A stretch of 41,914 nt of DNA. Origin: Beijerinckiaceae bacterium. Its GTDB lineage: Bacteria; Pseudomonadota; Alphaproteobacteria; Rhizobiales; Beijerinckiaceae. The DNA is taken from assembly GCA_025458025.1 (NCBI GenBank), contig JALOTF010000024.1, positions 1 through 41,914 of the forward strand, written 5' to 3'. How positions within the stretch are numbered: position 1 is the stretch's first letter; each line of letters starts with the position of its first letter. Under the pieces are notes generated by a model. The model saw only the letters and a list, made by a program, of their open reading frames with translations, was not told where the DNA came from and ran no database searches. The translations under genes were made by a program, and so were the position numbers. This document shows positions 16,001 to 25,202 of this stretch, piece after piece.

Positions 16001-16677
16001 GCAATGTGTTGAATGACATGGAGCGCGAGATCGAGGATCTCCTGCCGTTCTATCACAATGGCCGCATCTCTGCTGCTGACCGGGCGCGCGTGGAATCCGC
16101 GTTGAAGACCAGTGCCGAACTGCGCCGCCGGCTCGATCTCATCGCGGAGGAAGCGGAAATCGCGATTGCGCTGAATGAGTCTGTCAGCGGTCCCTCGCCG
16201 CGTGCCCTCGATGCCCTGATGGCGAAGATCGAGGTGGAGCCGAAGCATGCCGCGCATCGGCTCGATGCCGTGAAGCTCGGGTTCATGGAGCGTCTCGGCG
16301 GGCTCATTGGCGCGCTCTCGCCGCGCAAGCTCGCCTATGCTGCGGCCCTCGCGATGGCGGTGATCGCCGCGCAGGGCGTGGTCATAACCGGCATCGTGCC
16401 CGGTGGCCCGGGCGCGCCGCAATACCAGACGGCCTCAGCGCCGGCTGTGAGCGAGGGCAGCTTCGTGCTCGTGTCCTTTGCGCCCGAGGCGAAAGCGAGC
16501 GCGATCGCAGAGCTTCTCAAGAGCCTGAATGCCTCGATCACCGAGGGGCCTCGCGCCAGCGGGCTCTATCGCCTGCGCATCGGCGACAAGGCCTTGCCGA
16601 AGGCGGAGGCCGAGCGCATCATCGCGCGTCTCCAGGCGGCCCGCGATGTGGTCGTCCTTGTCGCGCCCGATCGCTGA
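15997..16677 (+). CDS. Transmembrane anti-sigma factor with propeptide-like periplasmic domain
   Basis: 226 residues from the ATG at 15997, which forms the ATGA overlap and follows a GGGGG ribosome site. Residues 1-60 form the cytoplasmic helical anti-sigma domain (MEREIEDLLPFYHNGRISAA, ARVESALKTSAELRRRLDLI), without a visible zinc HxxxCxxC motif. One membrane segment lies at about 112-132 (LAYAAALAMAVIAAQGVVIT). Residues 155-224 are periplasmic and read as strand (FVLVSFAP), helix (AIAELLKSL), strand, strand (GLYRLRI), helix (AEAERIIARL), strand (VVVLVAP), the layout of an I9-type protease propeptide. It should hold the ECF sigma factor at the membrane. The next gene encodes a subtilase, a candidate partner. 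Confidence 0.82.
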   Translation: MSNVLNDMEREIEDLLPFYHNGRISAADRARVESALKTSAELRRRLDLIAEEAEIAIALNESVSGPSPRALDALMAKIEVEPKHAAHRLDAVKLGFMERLGGLIGALSPRKLAYAAALAMAVIAAQGVVITGIVPGGPGAPQYQTASAPAVSEGSFVLVSFAPEAKASAIAELLKSLNASITEGPRASGLYRLRIGDKALPKAEAERIIARLQAARDVVVLVAPDR

Positions 16678-16687
16678 GGAGGGGAGA

Positions 16688-18304
16688 ATGACCGGCAAAC
16701 GGGGTTCGGTTTCGCTCCTGGCACTGCTCGGTTGGGCTCTGGGCGGCATGGTGCCGGCCTTCGCGATGCCTGTGCCGCATGAGATGCCGGGAGGCTTGTT
16801 GGTCGAGGCCGTGCAGTTCAACGGCCGCGTGCGACCGCAAATGCCTACAGGCGTGGATGGTGGCGGGCGCTCCCCCGGCGGGGGCGGCCGTTTTCCGGGT
16901 GGAGGCGGGATCTTCATTGATCCCGGTCTTCTCATCGGTCCGCTGGTCGAACCACCGCGCGGGCGTCGCGTCATCATCGAGGAATATGATGATGACGAGG
17001 AGGAATTACGCCCGCGTCCGCGGGCGAAACGGCCGCCCGCCCAGCGTGCGGCACCGCCCCGGCAGCCGCCACGCCAGCAACAGGCGCGTCCCGCCGCGCC
17101 GCGCCTTCCGCCGGTGAGCGTGCCGCGCGCCAATGAGCGGCGCTATGTGGCCGATGAGGTTCTGCTCGAATTGCGCGCGGGCGCAGATAATGCCGCCGTG
17201 ATGCGCCGCCACCGGCTGACGCCGCTTTCGACCACCCGCTTCGCGCTCGCCAATGCCACGATCATCCGCGCGCGGGTGGAGGGCGGACGCAATGCCCGGC
17301 AGGTTCTTCAGCAGATGGCGGGGGATGCCCGCATCGCCAGCGCCCAGCCGAATTACCTCTATACCTTGCAGGAGGAACCGGCGAAGCCTGCGGAAAATGC
17401 GGCCCCGGAGGCGCAGAAAGCGAGCATCGCCGCTCCTCCCGCTGAACCACCCCCTGCACCCAAGCCGCAATATGTGCTCGACCGCATGGCGATTGCTGAT
17501 GCGCATCGGCTGGCGCAGGGTGCGAAGGTGAAAGTCGCGCTGATCGATACCGGTCTCGATGATGCGCATCCCGAATTGCAGGGCGTGATTGCCGCGAAAT
17601 TCGACGCGCTCGGCACGGATTCCACCGGCAGTCTCGACCATGGCACGGCGCTCGCGGGTGCGATTGTCGCGAAATCGACCTTGCGCGGTGTGTCGCCGGG
17701 GGCGGAACTGCTTGCGGCGCGTGCGTTCGGCGGCGCTGCGCCCACGGCGCAGGGCACGAGCTTCAACATCCTTCAGGCGCTGGATTGGTCAGCCGAGCAG
17801 GGGGCGCGGGTGTTCAACCTGAGTTTCGCTGGCCCGCAGGATCGGCTGATGGCGCGCACGCTGGAAGGCGCGCAGGCGAAGAAGATCATTGCCATCGCAG
17901 CCGTGGGCAATGCCGGGCCGGGCACCGCACCGCTTTATCCTGCCGCCGAACCTTCCGTGCTGGCCGTCACCGCCACGGATGCCAGCGATGCCGTGTTCAA
18001 CCGCGCGAATACCGGCAGGCAGGTGGCGATTGCCGCGCCGGGCGTGGATGTGATCGCGGCAGCGCCAGAGCGGAACTATGCCTTCTCCTCCGGTACCTCG
18101 ATCGCGGCGGCGCATGTCTCCGGACTTGTGGCCCTGATGCTCGAGAAGAATCCGGGTCTCGATCTTCCGGGTGTCCGGCGGCTTTTGGCGGCTACTGCGC
18201 AAGATCTCGGCCCCAAGGGCAATGATCCTGTCTTCGGGGCGGGGCGCGTGAATGCCGCCGCTGCCGTGGCGCGCGCAGCCGAGGAAGCGGCCAAAAGGCC
18301 CTGA
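16688..18304 (+). CDS. Subtilisin-like (S8) serine protease with signal peptide and prodomain
   Basis: 538 residues from the ATG at 16688 (ribosome site GAGGAGGGGAG). The frame is open further upstream, but that part lies inside the anti-sigma gene. A signal peptide (LLALLGWALGGMVPAFA) is followed by a glycine-, then proline/arginine-rich low-complexity stretch to about residue 145. Next comes a fervidolysin-like prodomain (about 152-224: EVLLELRAGA to SAQPNYLY), a short Pro/Ala linker and the catalytic domain. The triad is D287 (ALIDTGLDD), H318 (LDHGTALAG) and S471 (SSGTSIAAAHVSG), with oxyanion N408 (AVGNAGPG). All catalytic residues are intact. Ten bases after the anti-sigma gene, it belongs to the same operon and may process the anti-sigma factor or secreted targets. 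Confidence 0.92.
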   Translation: MTGKRGSVSLLALLGWALGGMVPAFAMPVPHEMPGGLLVEAVQFNGRVRPQMPTGVDGGGRSPGGGGRFPGGGGIFIDPGLLIGPLVEPPRGRRVIIEEYDDDEEELRPRPRAKRPPAQRAAPPRQPPRQQQARPAAPRLPPVSVPRANERRYVADEVLLELRAGADNAAVMRRHRLTPLSTTRFALANATIIRARVEGGRNARQVLQQMAGDARIASAQPNYLYTLQEEPAKPAENAAPEAQKASIAAPPAEPPPAPKPQYVLDRMAIADAHRLAQGAKVKVALIDTGLDDAHPELQGVIAAKFDALGTDSTGSLDHGTALAGAIVAKSTLRGVSPGAELLAARAFGGAAPTAQGTSFNILQALDWSAEQGARVFNLSFAGPQDRLMARTLEGAQAKKIIAIAAVGNAGPGTAPLYPAAEPSVLAVTATDASDAVFNRANTGRQVAIAAPGVDVIAAAPERNYAFSSGTSIAAAHVSGLVALMLEKNPGLDLPGVRRLLAATAQDLGPKGNDPVFGAGRVNAAAAVARAAEEAAKRP

Positions 18305-18324
18305 AAAAAGAATCGCGGATGTTT

Positions 18325-18349
18325 GAACCCAAAGCCCTCGCCCCGCGAC
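18325..18349 (+). promoter_or_regulatory. ECF-type promoter before the first small secreted-protein gene
   Basis: TTTGAACCC with GAACC at 18325-18329 and CGAC at 18346-18349, 16 bases apart, the same pattern and spacing as before the sigma gene (15381) and before the second small gene (18836). It starts 20 bases after the protease stop, so the small gene probably has its own transcript as well as possible read-through. A 7-3-7 inverted repeat GGGCCGA/TCGGCCC (18361-18377) lies in the leader. Confidence 0.6.
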
Positions 18350-18403
18350 CAACGGGAAGAGGGCCGATGATCGGCCCCTCGCTTGAAACAAGGGAGTTCG
18401 ACC

Positions 18404-18712
18404 ATGGTCATGATCCGCAAATCCACGAGCCTGTTCCTCGGTGCCGTCGCGCTCGCCGGCGCCGCCCTTTCCCTGGTGGGCGATGCTTCCGCCGGCCCCG
18501 GCCGCGGCCATATCGCCCATCCCGGCCATCACGGTCACCATGGCCATGGCATGCACCGCCCGCATCACCGCCCTCATCATGTGTGGCGTGGTCATTACGG
18601 CCCGCGCTTCGTGGGTGTGTATGATGGCGGCTATCGCTGCCGCTTCGTGCGCCGGGTGAATGCCTATGGCGAGCTTGTGGTGCGCCGCGTCTGCTTCAAC
18701 CCCTATTACTGA
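18404..18712 (+). CDS. Small secreted His-rich protein, first of a related pair
   Basis: 102 residues from the ATG at 18404, preceded by AAGGGAG. A signal peptide (about residues 1-27, SLFLGAVALAGAALSLVGDASA) is followed by a histidine/glycine-rich stretch with more than a dozen His in about 35 residues, which could bind metal. The C-terminal module reads CRFVRRVNAYGELVVRRVC followed by an aromatic end. The same module (C-x3-RVN-x-[YF]-GE-x3-RRVC-x3-Y in outline) ends the next gene product. No enzyme motif is visible. With an ECF promoter in front it is a likely envelope-response output. Confidence 0.8.
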   Translation: MVMIRKSTSLFLGAVALAGAALSLVGDASAGPGRGHIAHPGHHGHHGHGMHRPHHRPHHVWRGHYGPRFVGVYDGGYRCRFVRRVNAYGELVVRRVCFNPYY

Positions 18713-18737
18713 TCCCGGCTTTCTCCTGAGCCGGCCC

Positions 18738-18766
18738 ACCAGCCGCCCCCAGCCGGGGCGGCTGGT
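18738..18766 (+). terminator. Strong hairpin after the first small secreted-protein gene
   Basis: ACCAGCCGCCCC (18738-18749) and GGGGCGGCTGGT (18755-18766) form a perfect 12-base stem with a 5-base loop, 26 bases after the stop codon and followed by CTCGTTTCGG. It is a probable terminator, though the T-run is short. Confidence 0.65.
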
Positions 18767-18835
18767 CTCGTTTCGGGCCTTGAATCGCGCTTCCGAAAAA
18801 AGTGGCGATCAGCCAAAAAATTTTTCAACCCGCGT

Positions 18836-18860
18836 GAACCCAAATCGAAGTCGCCGCGAC
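18836..18860 (+). promoter_or_regulatory. ECF-type promoter before the second small secreted-protein gene
   Basis: GTGAACCC with GAACC at 18836-18840 and CGAC at 18857-18860, again 16 bases apart. This is the third copy of the pattern. It follows the 18738-18766 hairpin, so the second small gene forms its own transcription unit. Confidence 0.6.
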
Positions 18861-18910
18861 CAAGGAGCATGGAGGCTGAATGTTCAGCCCCTCAATCAGG
18901 AGAAGACACC

Positions 18911-19204
18911 ATGGCCAAGATCCTCACCCGGAAATCCGCCGCTCTCGCCCTTGCCCTCGCCACCCTCGGTTCGGCGGCCCTCATCAGCGGCGCCGAAGCC
19001 CGTCCCCGCCACTACTGGGGCTATGGCGCGGCGGCTGTCGCCGGCGGCCTCGTCCTCGGCTCGGTCCTCGCGGCCTCCTCCGCCCGCAGCGCCCCGGTTT
19101 ATGTGGACGAGGAAGAAGCGCCCCGCCGCTGCCAGACCGTGGAACGCGTGAACCGCTTCGGCGAGGTAATCGGCTACCGCCGCGTGTGCCGCTCGATCTA
19201 CTGA
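18911..19204 (+). CDS. Small secreted protein, second of a related pair
   Basis: 97 residues from the ATG at 18911, with TCAGGAGAAG upstream. A signal peptide (KSAALALALATLGSAALISG, cleavage near AEA) is followed by an Ala/Gly-rich hydrophobic stretch (GYGAAAVAGGLVLGSVLAAS), an acidic patch DEEEA, and the C-terminal module CQTVERVNRFGEVIGYRRVC ending in Tyr. The module is shared with the product of the gene at 18404, while the middle regions differ (His-rich there, Ala/Gly-rich here), so the pair probably arose by duplication and diverged. Function unknown. Two cysteines bracket the module and may form a disulfide. Confidence 0.8.
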   Translation: MAKILTRKSAALALALATLGSAALISGAEARPRHYWGYGAAAVAGGLVLGSVLAASSARSAPVYVDEEEAPRRCQTVERVNRFGEVIGYRRVCRSIY

Positions 19205-19227
19205 GCGCCCCACATGCTGACGCTTAA

Positions 19228-20601
<1,374 letters not shown>

Positions 20602-20625
20602 TGCGGAAGGGCCTCGCGCAGGCTT

Positions 20626-21417
20626 TCAGACGCGGCCGTGTTCTGCGGCGCAACCCCGTTTCAGCGCGGCTCCGTGCAATTCCGGAGTTGCGGCGGCAAG
20701 CACGCGCGGGCCGCTCTCCAGCGTCAGAGATCGGCCCTCCCAATCGGTGACGACACCGCCCGCGCCCTCGATGATCGGGCGGAAACAGGCGAAATCATAG
20801 ACCTGAAAGCGGGTATCGCAGGCGAGATCCGTGCGGCCGCTGGCGAGGCGCGCATAGCTCAGGGCTGCGCCACCATAGATACGCCAGCGCGTGGCCTGCC
20901 GCAGGGCATCGAGCACCGGGCGTTCGGCCTCGGAGTAGAAATCCGGACTGCTGGTGGACATCATGGCAGAGGCGAGATCGGTTGTGCCGCTGGTGCGGCA
21001 GATTTCACCATTGCGGGTTGTTGCCCGCCCCTCCGCACCCAGCCAGCGTTCCCCGATGGCCGGAAAATCCATGAGGCCGAGCACCGGCACGCCACCGCGC
21101 GCGAGTGCGATCAGCGTGGCATAAACGGGAATGCTGGCGATGAATTGCGCTGTTCCGTCAATGGGATCGAGAATCCATTGCCATTCGGCACCGGGGCGCT
21201 CGCGACCGAATTCCTCGCCCCAGATTCCATGCTGTGGAAAGCGATCCGCGATCAGCTCGCGCAGGCGCTGCTCGATGGCCCTGTCCGTGTCGGTCACGAA
21301 GGTGCGATCGGGCTTGAGTTCGGTCGCGCTGCGCCCGGTTGCGGCGGCATGGAGCATCGTCCGGCTGACATCGGCGAAGGCCGATGCCGCCGCGAGGCAA
21401 TCATCCAGCTCTGCCAT
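20626..21417 (-). CDS. Inositol-monophosphatase-family phosphatase (HisN-like)
   Basis: 263 residues with the Mg-dependent phosphatase motifs GEEFG (metal-binding Glu), WILDPIDGTAQF (the DxIDGT core) and a late YDFACFRPIIEGAGG that matches the usual WDxAAxxxIxxxAGG with the Trp replaced by Tyr. Such motif patterns occur in histidinol-phosphate phosphatases of the HisN type and in phosphatases for sugars or inositols. It starts 3 bases after the binding-protein gene, so it is the last gene of the ABC operon. That context favours a role in dephosphorylating an imported phospho-compound over histidine biosynthesis, but both remain possible. Confidence 0.85.
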   Translation of the reverse strand: MAELDDCLAAASAFADVSRTMLHAAATGRSATELKPDRTFVTDTDRAIEQRLRELIADRFPQHGIWGEEFGRERPGAEWQWILDPIDGTAQFIASIPVYATLIALARGGVPVLGLMDFPAIGERWLGAEGRATTRNGEICRTSGTTDLASAMMSTSSPDFYSEAERPVLDALRQATRWRIYGGAALSYARLASGRTDLACDTRFQVYDFACFRPIIEGAGGVVTDWEGRSLTLESGPRVLAAATPELHGAALKRGCAAEHGRV

Positions 21418-21420
21418 GGC

Positions 21421-22419
21421 TTACTTCGGCGCGCCGGCCGAAGCCGTCCATTCCGCAAGGAAGGCCGTGCGCTGCTTTGCGGCTTCCGCCTCGTCGATCG
21501 GCGCGACCTTGATCGAGTTGAGGTTCGGCAGCTTCACATATTTCGGCACGTCGATATCCGCGCGGCTGGGACGCCGGAAGGCGGCTTCCAGCAGTGCGAT
21601 CTGCGTCTCCTTGGCGAGCAACAGGTCATACACCTTGCGCGCGGCCTCGCCCGCCGGTGCGTTCTTGATGAGAACAAGGCTCTCCGGGCTCGTGAATGTG
21701 CCGTCCTCGGGATAGAGCAGTTCGATCTCCTTCTGGCCGCCCGCGACATAGGCATAGGCGTTGGATTCAAACGTGAGGCCGATCGCGTATTCACCCTGCG
21801 CCACGGCACGCAGCACGGTGGCGGCGGCGCTGGTGACGGTGACATTCGCCGCAAGCTTCTTCAGCCCCTCGGAGCCGAACAAAGTCTTCACGCCCCAGAT
21901 GATGGTATAGGCCGTGGAGGAATTGGCGGGGTCGGCGATGATGATCTTGCCCTTCCAGCGGGGGTCGAGCAGGTCTGTCCAGGTCTTTGGCTTCGGGTTC
22001 CCGCCAAGCTGGTTCGTGTTGAGCATCGCCACGACGACATGGATGTTCGCGGCGGTCCAGAGATTGGCCGGCTCGATCAGGTCCGCCGGAACAGAGGCTG
22101 CATTCGGTGACTTGTAGGGCTCGTAGAGGCTCTTGAAAGCGCCAAGCGTGTTCGGGCTGGAACTCCAGAAAATATCGGCCTGCGTTTTCGTGGCCTCCGC
22201 CTCGATGCGGCGCAGCAATTGCCCGCTTCCGCCCGTGATGGTGCTGATCTTCACCTTCGGGAGCAAGGTGGCAGCGGTATCGGTCACAGCCTGCACGGCT
22301 TGCTGGTTGTTCGAGGTGTAGATCACCACGTTGCCCGAGACCTGGCTCTGCTGTGCGAAGGCGGGAGCGGCAGATGCGCTGGCCAGCGTGGCAAGGACGG
22401 TTCGACGCGTGAGATTCAT
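21421..22419 (-). CDS. Periplasmic substrate-binding protein, AfuA/FbpA-like family
   Basis: 332 residues from the ATG at 22419; an earlier ATG in frame lacks a ribosome site and would extend the signal peptide. Signal peptide MNLTRRTVLATLASASAAPAFA. The mature protein begins with VVIYTSNNQQAV, then ITGGSGQLLRRIEAE, ADIFWSSSPN, WTDLLDPRWKGKIIIADPAN, typical of type II binding proteins (SBP_bac_1/6) that carry ferric iron, phosphonates or hexose phosphates. A run of Tyr iron ligands near the C-terminus is not evident, which argues against Fe(III). Third gene of the operon ATPase, permease, binding protein, phosphatase. Confidence 0.87.
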   Translation of the reverse strand: MNLTRRTVLATLASASAAPAFAQQSQVSGNVVIYTSNNQQAVQAVTDTAATLLPKVKISTITGGSGQLLRRIEAEATKTQADIFWSSSPNTLGAFKSLYEPYKSPNAASVPADLIEPANLWTAANIHVVVAMLNTNQLGGNPKPKTWTDLLDPRWKGKIIIADPANSSTAYTIIWGVKTLFGSEGLKKLAANVTVTSAAATVLRAVAQGEYAIGLTFESNAYAYVAGGQKEIELLYPEDGTFTSPESLVLIKNAPAGEAARKVYDLLLAKETQIALLEAAFRRPSRADIDVPKYVKLPNLNSIKVAPIDEAEAAKQRTAFLAEWTASAGAPK

Positions 22420-22485
22420 GAGGTTCACTCTCCCTGAGGCGGATTGTTCTTGAGACCAGAATAGACATCTGGTCCCGCGCCGCAA

Positions 22486-24138
22486 TCATTTAGCCCCGAA
22501 AATATCGAGCCGGAATACGGTAGTCGCAACCACGATCGGGATCAGGATGATCGAAACCAGCACGAGGCCATAGGCCGAGGCCTGCGCCATCAGCCCGGAA
22601 TCAATCAGCCGGAAGATCTGGATCGGGAGCGTTTCGCGTCCGCCGGAATAGACCACGATGGAGGCCGAGAGTTCGGCAACCGTCGTGGTCCAGACGAGCA
22701 CGCCCGCTGCGGCAATGGCCGGGATCATCAGGGGCAACACGACGGCCACAAAACTGCGCAGGGGCGGCACACCGAGGCTGATCGAGGCTTCCTCGATGGA
22801 ATTCGGAATGTTGTAGAGCGTCGAGGAGGCATTGCGCACGCCGAAGGGCAGACGCCGGATGAGATAGGCCAGTACGATGATCGCCGCCGTTCCCGTGAGC
22901 GACAGCCAGCCCTGGTTGAAGGACATGACAAGCCCGATGCCGATGACCGTTCCGGACAAGGCGAGCGGCAACGCCGCGAGATAGTCGATGGCCGGTGTCA
23001 GCGCGTTGCGCTTCTTCACCAGCAGGTAGCTCACGCCCGTGGAGAAGATCAGGCTCAGGGCCGTGGCGATGCCGGCATAGATTAACGTGTTGATGATGGG
23101 ATCGGGTGCGTTGATCAGCACCCGCTCGAGATTGGCCGTGGTCCATTCGCCCCAGCGCATCACCGGGCCGCGCGCCCGGGTGAAGGCTCCGGCGATGACA
23201 CTCGCCAGTGGCAGCAGGGAGATCAGCACCACCACGGCTGCTGCACCGGCCAGCGCAAAGGCGGGCGCGCCCTTGATGTCCACCGGCTTCGCGCCACGCC
23301 CCAGGGTGATCTCGTAGCGCCCGCGCGACAGCACGAAACGCTGGACGAACAAGGCGATGGCGACGATGCCGATCGATACGGAAGCAAGGGTCGATTGCAT
23401 CACCGGGTCGTTTCCGATCTCCGAAACGAAGGTCTGGTAGGTGATGACCGAGAGCAATTCGACCTTGTGGCCGAGAATGGTCGCGACCGCGAAGTTCCCC
23501 ACCACCAGCGTGAAGACCAGCAGTGCGCTCGCAAGAATAGCCGGCAACACGACAGGGAGCATCACATCCAGCCGTGCGCGGCCGGGTGCTGCGCCTAGGC
23601 TCTGGGCGGCCTGTTCCAGTTGCTGGTCAAAGCCGCGAATGGCCGCCAGCGTGCCCATGTAGATGTAGGTGTAGTAGATGAAGGTCATCACGATGATGAG
23701 GCCCGACCAGCCATAGAAGCTGGGCACCGGGATGCCCCATCCGCCCAGGGTTCGGGTGATCAGCCCGTTATTGCCCAGCATCATCAGCCAGGTCTGCGCC
23801 GCGATCACCTCCGGTACGATTAGCGTGGTGAGCGGCAGGATGGCGATCAGCGCCTTGCCGGGAAAACGGAAGCGCGCGGTAACATAGGCCAGCGGCACAC
23901 CGATCAGCGTGGTCGTGAGCGTGACGACGAGGCCGAGCAGCACGGTATTGCTCACGGCCCTGAGATATTTCGGCTCGGCCAGCAGGATCTGCCAGCCGCT
24001 GCGTCCATCCGCACGCGCCGCCCCGAAGCTCGAAGCCAACACATTGATGAGCGGGTAAAGGATGAAAACGCCCAGCACGATCAGGGCTGCCAGCGACAGC
24101 CAGAACCAGACATTCGTGGTGATGGCACGGCTGTTCAT
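22486..24138 (-). CDS. ABC transporter permease, fused two-domain (FbpB/AfuB type)
   Basis: 550 residues from the ATG at 24138, which forms an ATGA overlap with the ATPase stop. About twelve membrane segments in two homologous halves. Each half has an EAA loop: EQAAQSLGAAPGRARLDVML in the first and EEASISLGVPPLRSFVAVVL in the second. Such fused permeases serve iron, phosphonate and sugar-phosphate importers. It is followed after 66 bases by the binding-protein gene. Confidence 0.92.
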   Translation of the reverse strand: MNSRAITTNVWFWLSLAALIVLGVFILYPLINVLASSFGAARADGRSGWQILLAEPKYLRAVSNTVLLGLVVTLTTTLIGVPLAYVTARFRFPGKALIAILPLTTLIVPEVIAAQTWLMMLGNNGLITRTLGGWGIPVPSFYGWSGLIIVMTFIYYTYIYMGTLAAIRGFDQQLEQAAQSLGAAPGRARLDVMLPVVLPAILASALLVFTLVVGNFAVATILGHKVELLSVITYQTFVSEIGNDPVMQSTLASVSIGIVAIALFVQRFVLSRGRYEITLGRGAKPVDIKGAPAFALAGAAAVVVLISLLPLASVIAGAFTRARGPVMRWGEWTTANLERVLINAPDPIINTLIYAGIATALSLIFSTGVSYLLVKKRNALTPAIDYLAALPLALSGTVIGIGLVMSFNQGWLSLTGTAAIIVLAYLIRRLPFGVRNASSTLYNIPNSIEEASISLGVPPLRSFVAVVLPLMIPAIAAAGVLVWTTTVAELSASIVVYSGGRETLPIQIFRLIDSGLMAQASAYGLVLVSIILIPIVVATTVFRLDIFGAK

Positions 24139-25202
24139 CGCGGTGCCACCAATGTGCGCGCGGGCTCCAGAACCGCCTCTACGCTCTCGCCCGGAGCAAA
24201 GCGCGCATGATCGGCCCCCGTGCATTCCACGGTGAGAACCGGGCCATCATCGCCCAGTCTCACGCGGTAATGCGTGCGGCTGCCCAGATATTGCCGGCGC
24301 AGGATGGTCGCAGCGAGGCCTGACCCCGATCCGGTTGGTAGAAGCAGGATGTCCTCGGGCCGCGCGAGAAGCCATGCCTCGCCTTCGTTCAACCAGCTAA
24401 CGGCGCGGGCGGCTATATCCTGATTCGCCAGGCGGAAACGCGCCGGGCCCCCCGCTTCCACACCGCCTGCGAGCCGGATTGCCACGACATTCGCGGCGCC
24501 AACGAAATCCGCGACATAGGACGAGACCGGAGCCGCATAAATCTCGCCCGGAGGCCCCATCTGCTCGATCTTGCCTGCGCGCATCAGGCCGATCGCGTCG
24601 GAGAGTGCCAGCGCTTCCTCCTGGTCATGCGTGACGAACACGGTGGTGATCGCCGACTCGCGTTGCAGGTCGTGGATAGTCTCGCGCACCTGCACGCGCA
24701 ACTTGGCATCGAGATTGGACAGCGGCTCATCCATCAGCAGCAAGCGCGGCGCGATGACGAGGGCGCGGGCGAGCGCCACGCGTTGGCGTTGCCCGCCCGA
24801 GAGTTCGGCAGGCCGCCGCGCCTCGAAGCCGGAAAGCCCGACCCGTTCGAGATATTCGCCCGTCTTGCGGCGAATCGTGGCTTCGTCGCGTTTCCGGGCG
24901 CGCAAGCCATAGGCCACATTGTCGAAGACGGTCTTGTCGGGGAAGAGCGCGTAATCCTGAAACACCATGCCGATGTCCCGGCGATGCGGGGGTGTTTCCG
25001 TGACATCGGTTTCGCCGAAGCGGATGCGCCCGCTTTCTACCGGAAGGAAGCCGGCGAGCATGCGCAAAAGGGTGGTCTTGCCGCAGCCCGACGGACCGAG
25101 CAGCGTGAAAAATGACCCGTTCGGGATGGTCAGGGACAACCGCTCGATCACGCGGTTGCCAGCATAGGACACGGAGACGTCCTCGATCGAAATTCCGCCC
25201 AA
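24135..25202 (-). CDS. ABC transporter ATP-binding protein (FbpC/PotA-like) with TTG start
   Basis: 355 residues if translation starts at the TTG at 25202, 9 bases after GGAGGG. No ATG or GTG fits between that ribosome site and the first ABC strand (ISIEDVSVSYAG), and upstream sequence does not look coding. Motifs: Walker A GPSGCGKTT, Q-loop MVFQDYALFPDKTV, signature LSGGQRQRVALARAL, Walker B LLLMDEPLSNLDAK, H-loop VFVTHDQEEALALSD, then a complete TOBE-like C-terminal domain (LARPEDI to RTLVAPR). All motifs are intact, which makes it a useful standard for the damaged paralogue at 33450. Confidence 0.88.
   Translation of the reverse strand: MGGISIEDVSVSYAGNRVIERLSLTIPNGSFFTLLGPSGCGKTTLLRMLAGFLPVESGRIRFGETDVTETPPHRRDIGMVFQDYALFPDKTVFDNVAYGLRARKRDEATIRRKTGEYLERVGLSGFEARRPAELSGGQRQRVALARALVIAPRLLLMDEPLSNLDAKLRVQVRETIHDLQRESAITTVFVTHDQEEALALSDAIGLMRAGKIEQMGPPGEIYAAPVSSYVADFVGAANVVAIRLAGGVEAGGPARFRLANQDIAARAVSWLNEGEAWLLARPEDILLLPTGSGSGLAATILRRQYLGSRTHYRVRLGDDGPVLTVECTGADHARFAPGESVEAVLEPARTLVAPR

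Noticed and set aside
16529-16687. Upstream extension of the subtilase gene in the same open frame
   Set aside because: It lies inside the anti-sigma coding region, is Arg/Pro-rich, and the ATG at 16688 has both a ribosome site and a following signal peptide.
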